Below are positions 62,898 through 64,000 of a stretch of 64,000 nt of DNA, piece by piece (the first letter of the stretch is position 1; every line of letters begins with the position of its first letter). Below the pieces are notes generated by a model. It worked only from the letters and a program-made list of their open reading frames with translations, did no database searches and was not told where the DNA came from. The position numbers and the translations under genes are program-made. This stretch comes from Micavibrio sp. UBA1850 (GTDB taxonomy: Bacteria > Pseudomonadota > Alphaproteobacteria > Micavibrionales > Micavibrionaceae), in assembly GCA_002338525.1 (NCBI GenBank), contig DDIM01000020.1, positions 1 through 64,000 of the forward strand. The letters are read 5' to 3'.

Positions 62898-62970
62898 GTC
62901 AGAAAAAAGGAAAAACGTGTCAGATAAAAAGTCAGTAAATGTCAGAAAATAGGGTTGCTTCTAATCTGAC
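62898..62970. repeat. GTCAG repeats, candidate iterons or operator
   Basis: GTCAG starts at 62898, 62919, 62931 and 62941, with the inverse CTGAC at 62966, in an AT-rich 77-base gap before the small gene, spoVG and rep. Spacing (21, 12, 10) is uneven, so iterons are possible but not proven. Confidence 0.5.
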
Positions 62971-63947
62971 TATTTTATGACGTATCGCTGATAAAAAGGG
63001 CTTATCTTTTGAAGAAGCGTACTGCGCCCAACTTTTTGCCCCCAATGTACTAAGCACCAGTCCTGCATTTCGGCAATAAAAGCTTCCTGCTTTTCTGGCA
63101 GATCATCATTCTTGATGCGGCCTGCAAGTTCCAAAAAGAAGGTATTCCAATCAAGTGACGGTCTGCCACGCTTAGTGGTTTTTTTAATTTTCTCGGCTTG
63201 GCTGTCATCAAGAATATATTGGCCTGCAATCATTTTCACAGATTGGGCTTCCTCACCGTCCGGCGCAGGAAAAACATCCATCAATTCATCAGTATTCACG
63301 TAAATATGGAAGTAATGGCTTTGTCCGTTTTGGGCGCTGGACTGATTCCACTCAATACCATCCAGCCGCCAAAAATCGGCTGGAATATCTTCGTGTTCCA
63401 CATCAAACCACGACCAGCTTTTACCTTTGCCATCCAATATGCCAGTGGCTGTTTCTAAATCATGATGGGGTAGTTTTCTGCCATAGGCTTTGATTTTACC
63501 TTCACGCAATGCCACAAAAAACTTGCTTTCAATTACCTCAATATAGGCTTCATATTTTTGATCCCATTCAGCTTGATTTTTTGCCAGAGCTTCCGAACGC
63601 ACCAAATCTTTGCGGAATTTTTCTTTTTGGGGTTCATCAAAGTCCATTTCCAAAAACATTTTGAGTGTATCAGGGTCAGAAAGCATATAGGTTTCTTCAT
63701 CATCAAAAAGCGATTCCCATTCAGGGTTTGGCGGTAAACCAACACGAACAGCTTCTTCACTTTCAATATATCCATGCCAGTCAGGGGTATGCGGTTCAAA
63801 TTCTTCTTGAACATCGCCATCAAAACGCACATCAACCCTATCGGGAATAATTTCGGATTTTGGATAACGGTAAAAACCAGCCCAAATAATGGCTTCCTGT
63901 AAAAAACACTCTTCCGCTATCCAATATGGGGTTAGGACTAATTTCAT
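62970..63947 (-). CDS. Accessory protein with C-terminal DNA-binding-like region
   Basis: 325 residues, not recognised over most of its length. The first 225 are acidic and rich in Trp, Asp and Glu (YRYPKSEIIPDRVDV, EEFEPHTPDWHGY, GKSWSWFDVEHEDIPADFW). The last 75 contain an AT-hook-like KRGRPSLDW and a helical region (ELAGRIKNDDLPEKQEAFIAEM then VGRSTLLQKI) like the C-terminal domain of many genomic-island proteins. No enzyme motif is seen. It lies upstream of the GTCAG repeats and could bind them. The 53 bases to the window edge show nothing more. Confidence 0.7.
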   Translation of the reverse strand: MKLVLTPYWIAEECFLQEAIIWAGFYRYPKSEIIPDRVDVRFDGDVQEEFEPHTPDWHGYIESEEAVRVGLPPNPEWESLFDDEETYMLSDPDTLKMFLEMDFDEPQKEKFRKDLVRSEALAKNQAEWDQKYEAYIEVIESKFFVALREGKIKAYGRKLPHHDLETATGILDGKGKSWSWFDVEHEDIPADFWRLDGIEWNQSSAQNGQSHYFHIYVNTDELMDVFPAPDGEEAQSVKMIAGQYILDDSQAEKIKKTTKRGRPSLDWNTFFLELAGRIKNDDLPEKQEAFIAEMQDWCLVHWGQKVGRSTLLQKISPFYQRYVIK

Positions 63948-64000
63948 TACATCTTTCAGGTGCTACTGTTTTTAATTTGTTGAGTTTAGAACATTTAAGA

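Larger units (their letters stand above)
57983..64000. mobile_element. Integrated element at tRNA-Asn (left end; right end not in window)
   Basis: From the tRNA rightwards all genes are on the minus strand and accessory: 325-residue protein, small gene, SpoVG family, gpII-like Rep, unknown membrane protein, serine recombinase. No copy of the tRNA 3' half is found before 64000. No Zot/pI, coat, relaxase or conjugation gene is seen in this part. Confidence 0.8.

Noticed and set aside
57983..64000. Complete filamentous prophage
   Set aside because: Only a gpII-like Rep supports it; no Zot/pI, coat or adsorption protein is visible in the window.

Overview
The window looks like chromosomal DNA of a fairly AT-rich alphaproteobacterium. 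The main evidence is a CcrM-type GANTC methyltransferase with GANTC sites crowded upstream of it, a PopZ (DUF2497) gene next to valS, a split F0 ATP synthase operon with both b and b' subunits, DUF4164-zapA-6S RNA-ygfA order, and a ruvCAB-ybgC-tolQRAB run. The exact order or family cannot be settled from sequence alone. Nearly all of positions 1-57,950 is core genome; positions from about 57,983 to the right edge are an integrated mobile element.

Layout. 1-6,497 (minus): metG (partial), holB, tmk, a D,D-carboxypeptidase, rlpA, mltB and a YdcF-family gene; this run covers replication and cell wall remodelling. 6,590-15,259 (plus): tRNA-Ser, rplU-rpmA, obgE, a nucleoside hydrolase, a PUA-less glutamate 5-kinase, pepN, rnhB and ccrM. 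15,264-17,322 (minus): an unknown exported protein and mutY. 17,322-33,743 (plus): dciA, efp, suhB, an OmpA-like secreted protein, a DsbA-like anchored oxidoreductase, smc, the F0 genes atpI-B-E-F'-F, rsfS, an unknown 377-residue protein, rlmH, envC-like, ctpA, a YibQ-like deacetylase and rppH. 33,769-40,706 (minus): tolB-A-R-Q, ybgC, ruvB-A-C, yebC. 40,938-42,099 (plus): a stand-alone response regulator and an unknown partner. 42,096-46,952 (minus): a YmdB-like phosphoesterase, a small unknown gene, an NhaD/ArsB-type transporter, a CBS protein, ygfA, a 6S RNA candidate, zapA and DUF4164. 47,143-53,400 (plus): tkt, gap, a lethal-factor-like metallopeptidase candidate, class II fba and rpmE. 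53,513-57,579 (minus): valS, popZ and a protein-isoaspartate methyltransferase-like gene. Then come tRNA-Cys and tRNA-Asn.

Mobile element. A large serine recombinase gene runs backwards into tRNA-Asn: its last 13 codons and its stop are the antisense of the 3' half of the tRNA. To its right, all on the minus strand, are a 558-residue membrane/helical-repeat protein of unknown function, a replication protein resembling filamentous phage gpII, a SpoVG-family protein, a small overlapping gene, a cluster of GTCAG repeats that could be iterons or operators, and a 325-residue protein with a probable C-terminal DNA-binding region. No phage coat or Zot/pI gene and no second att copy is seen before the window ends, so this is one end of the element. 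The combination of serine recombinase, gpII-like Rep and SpoVG at a tRNA gene is the most unusual system here.
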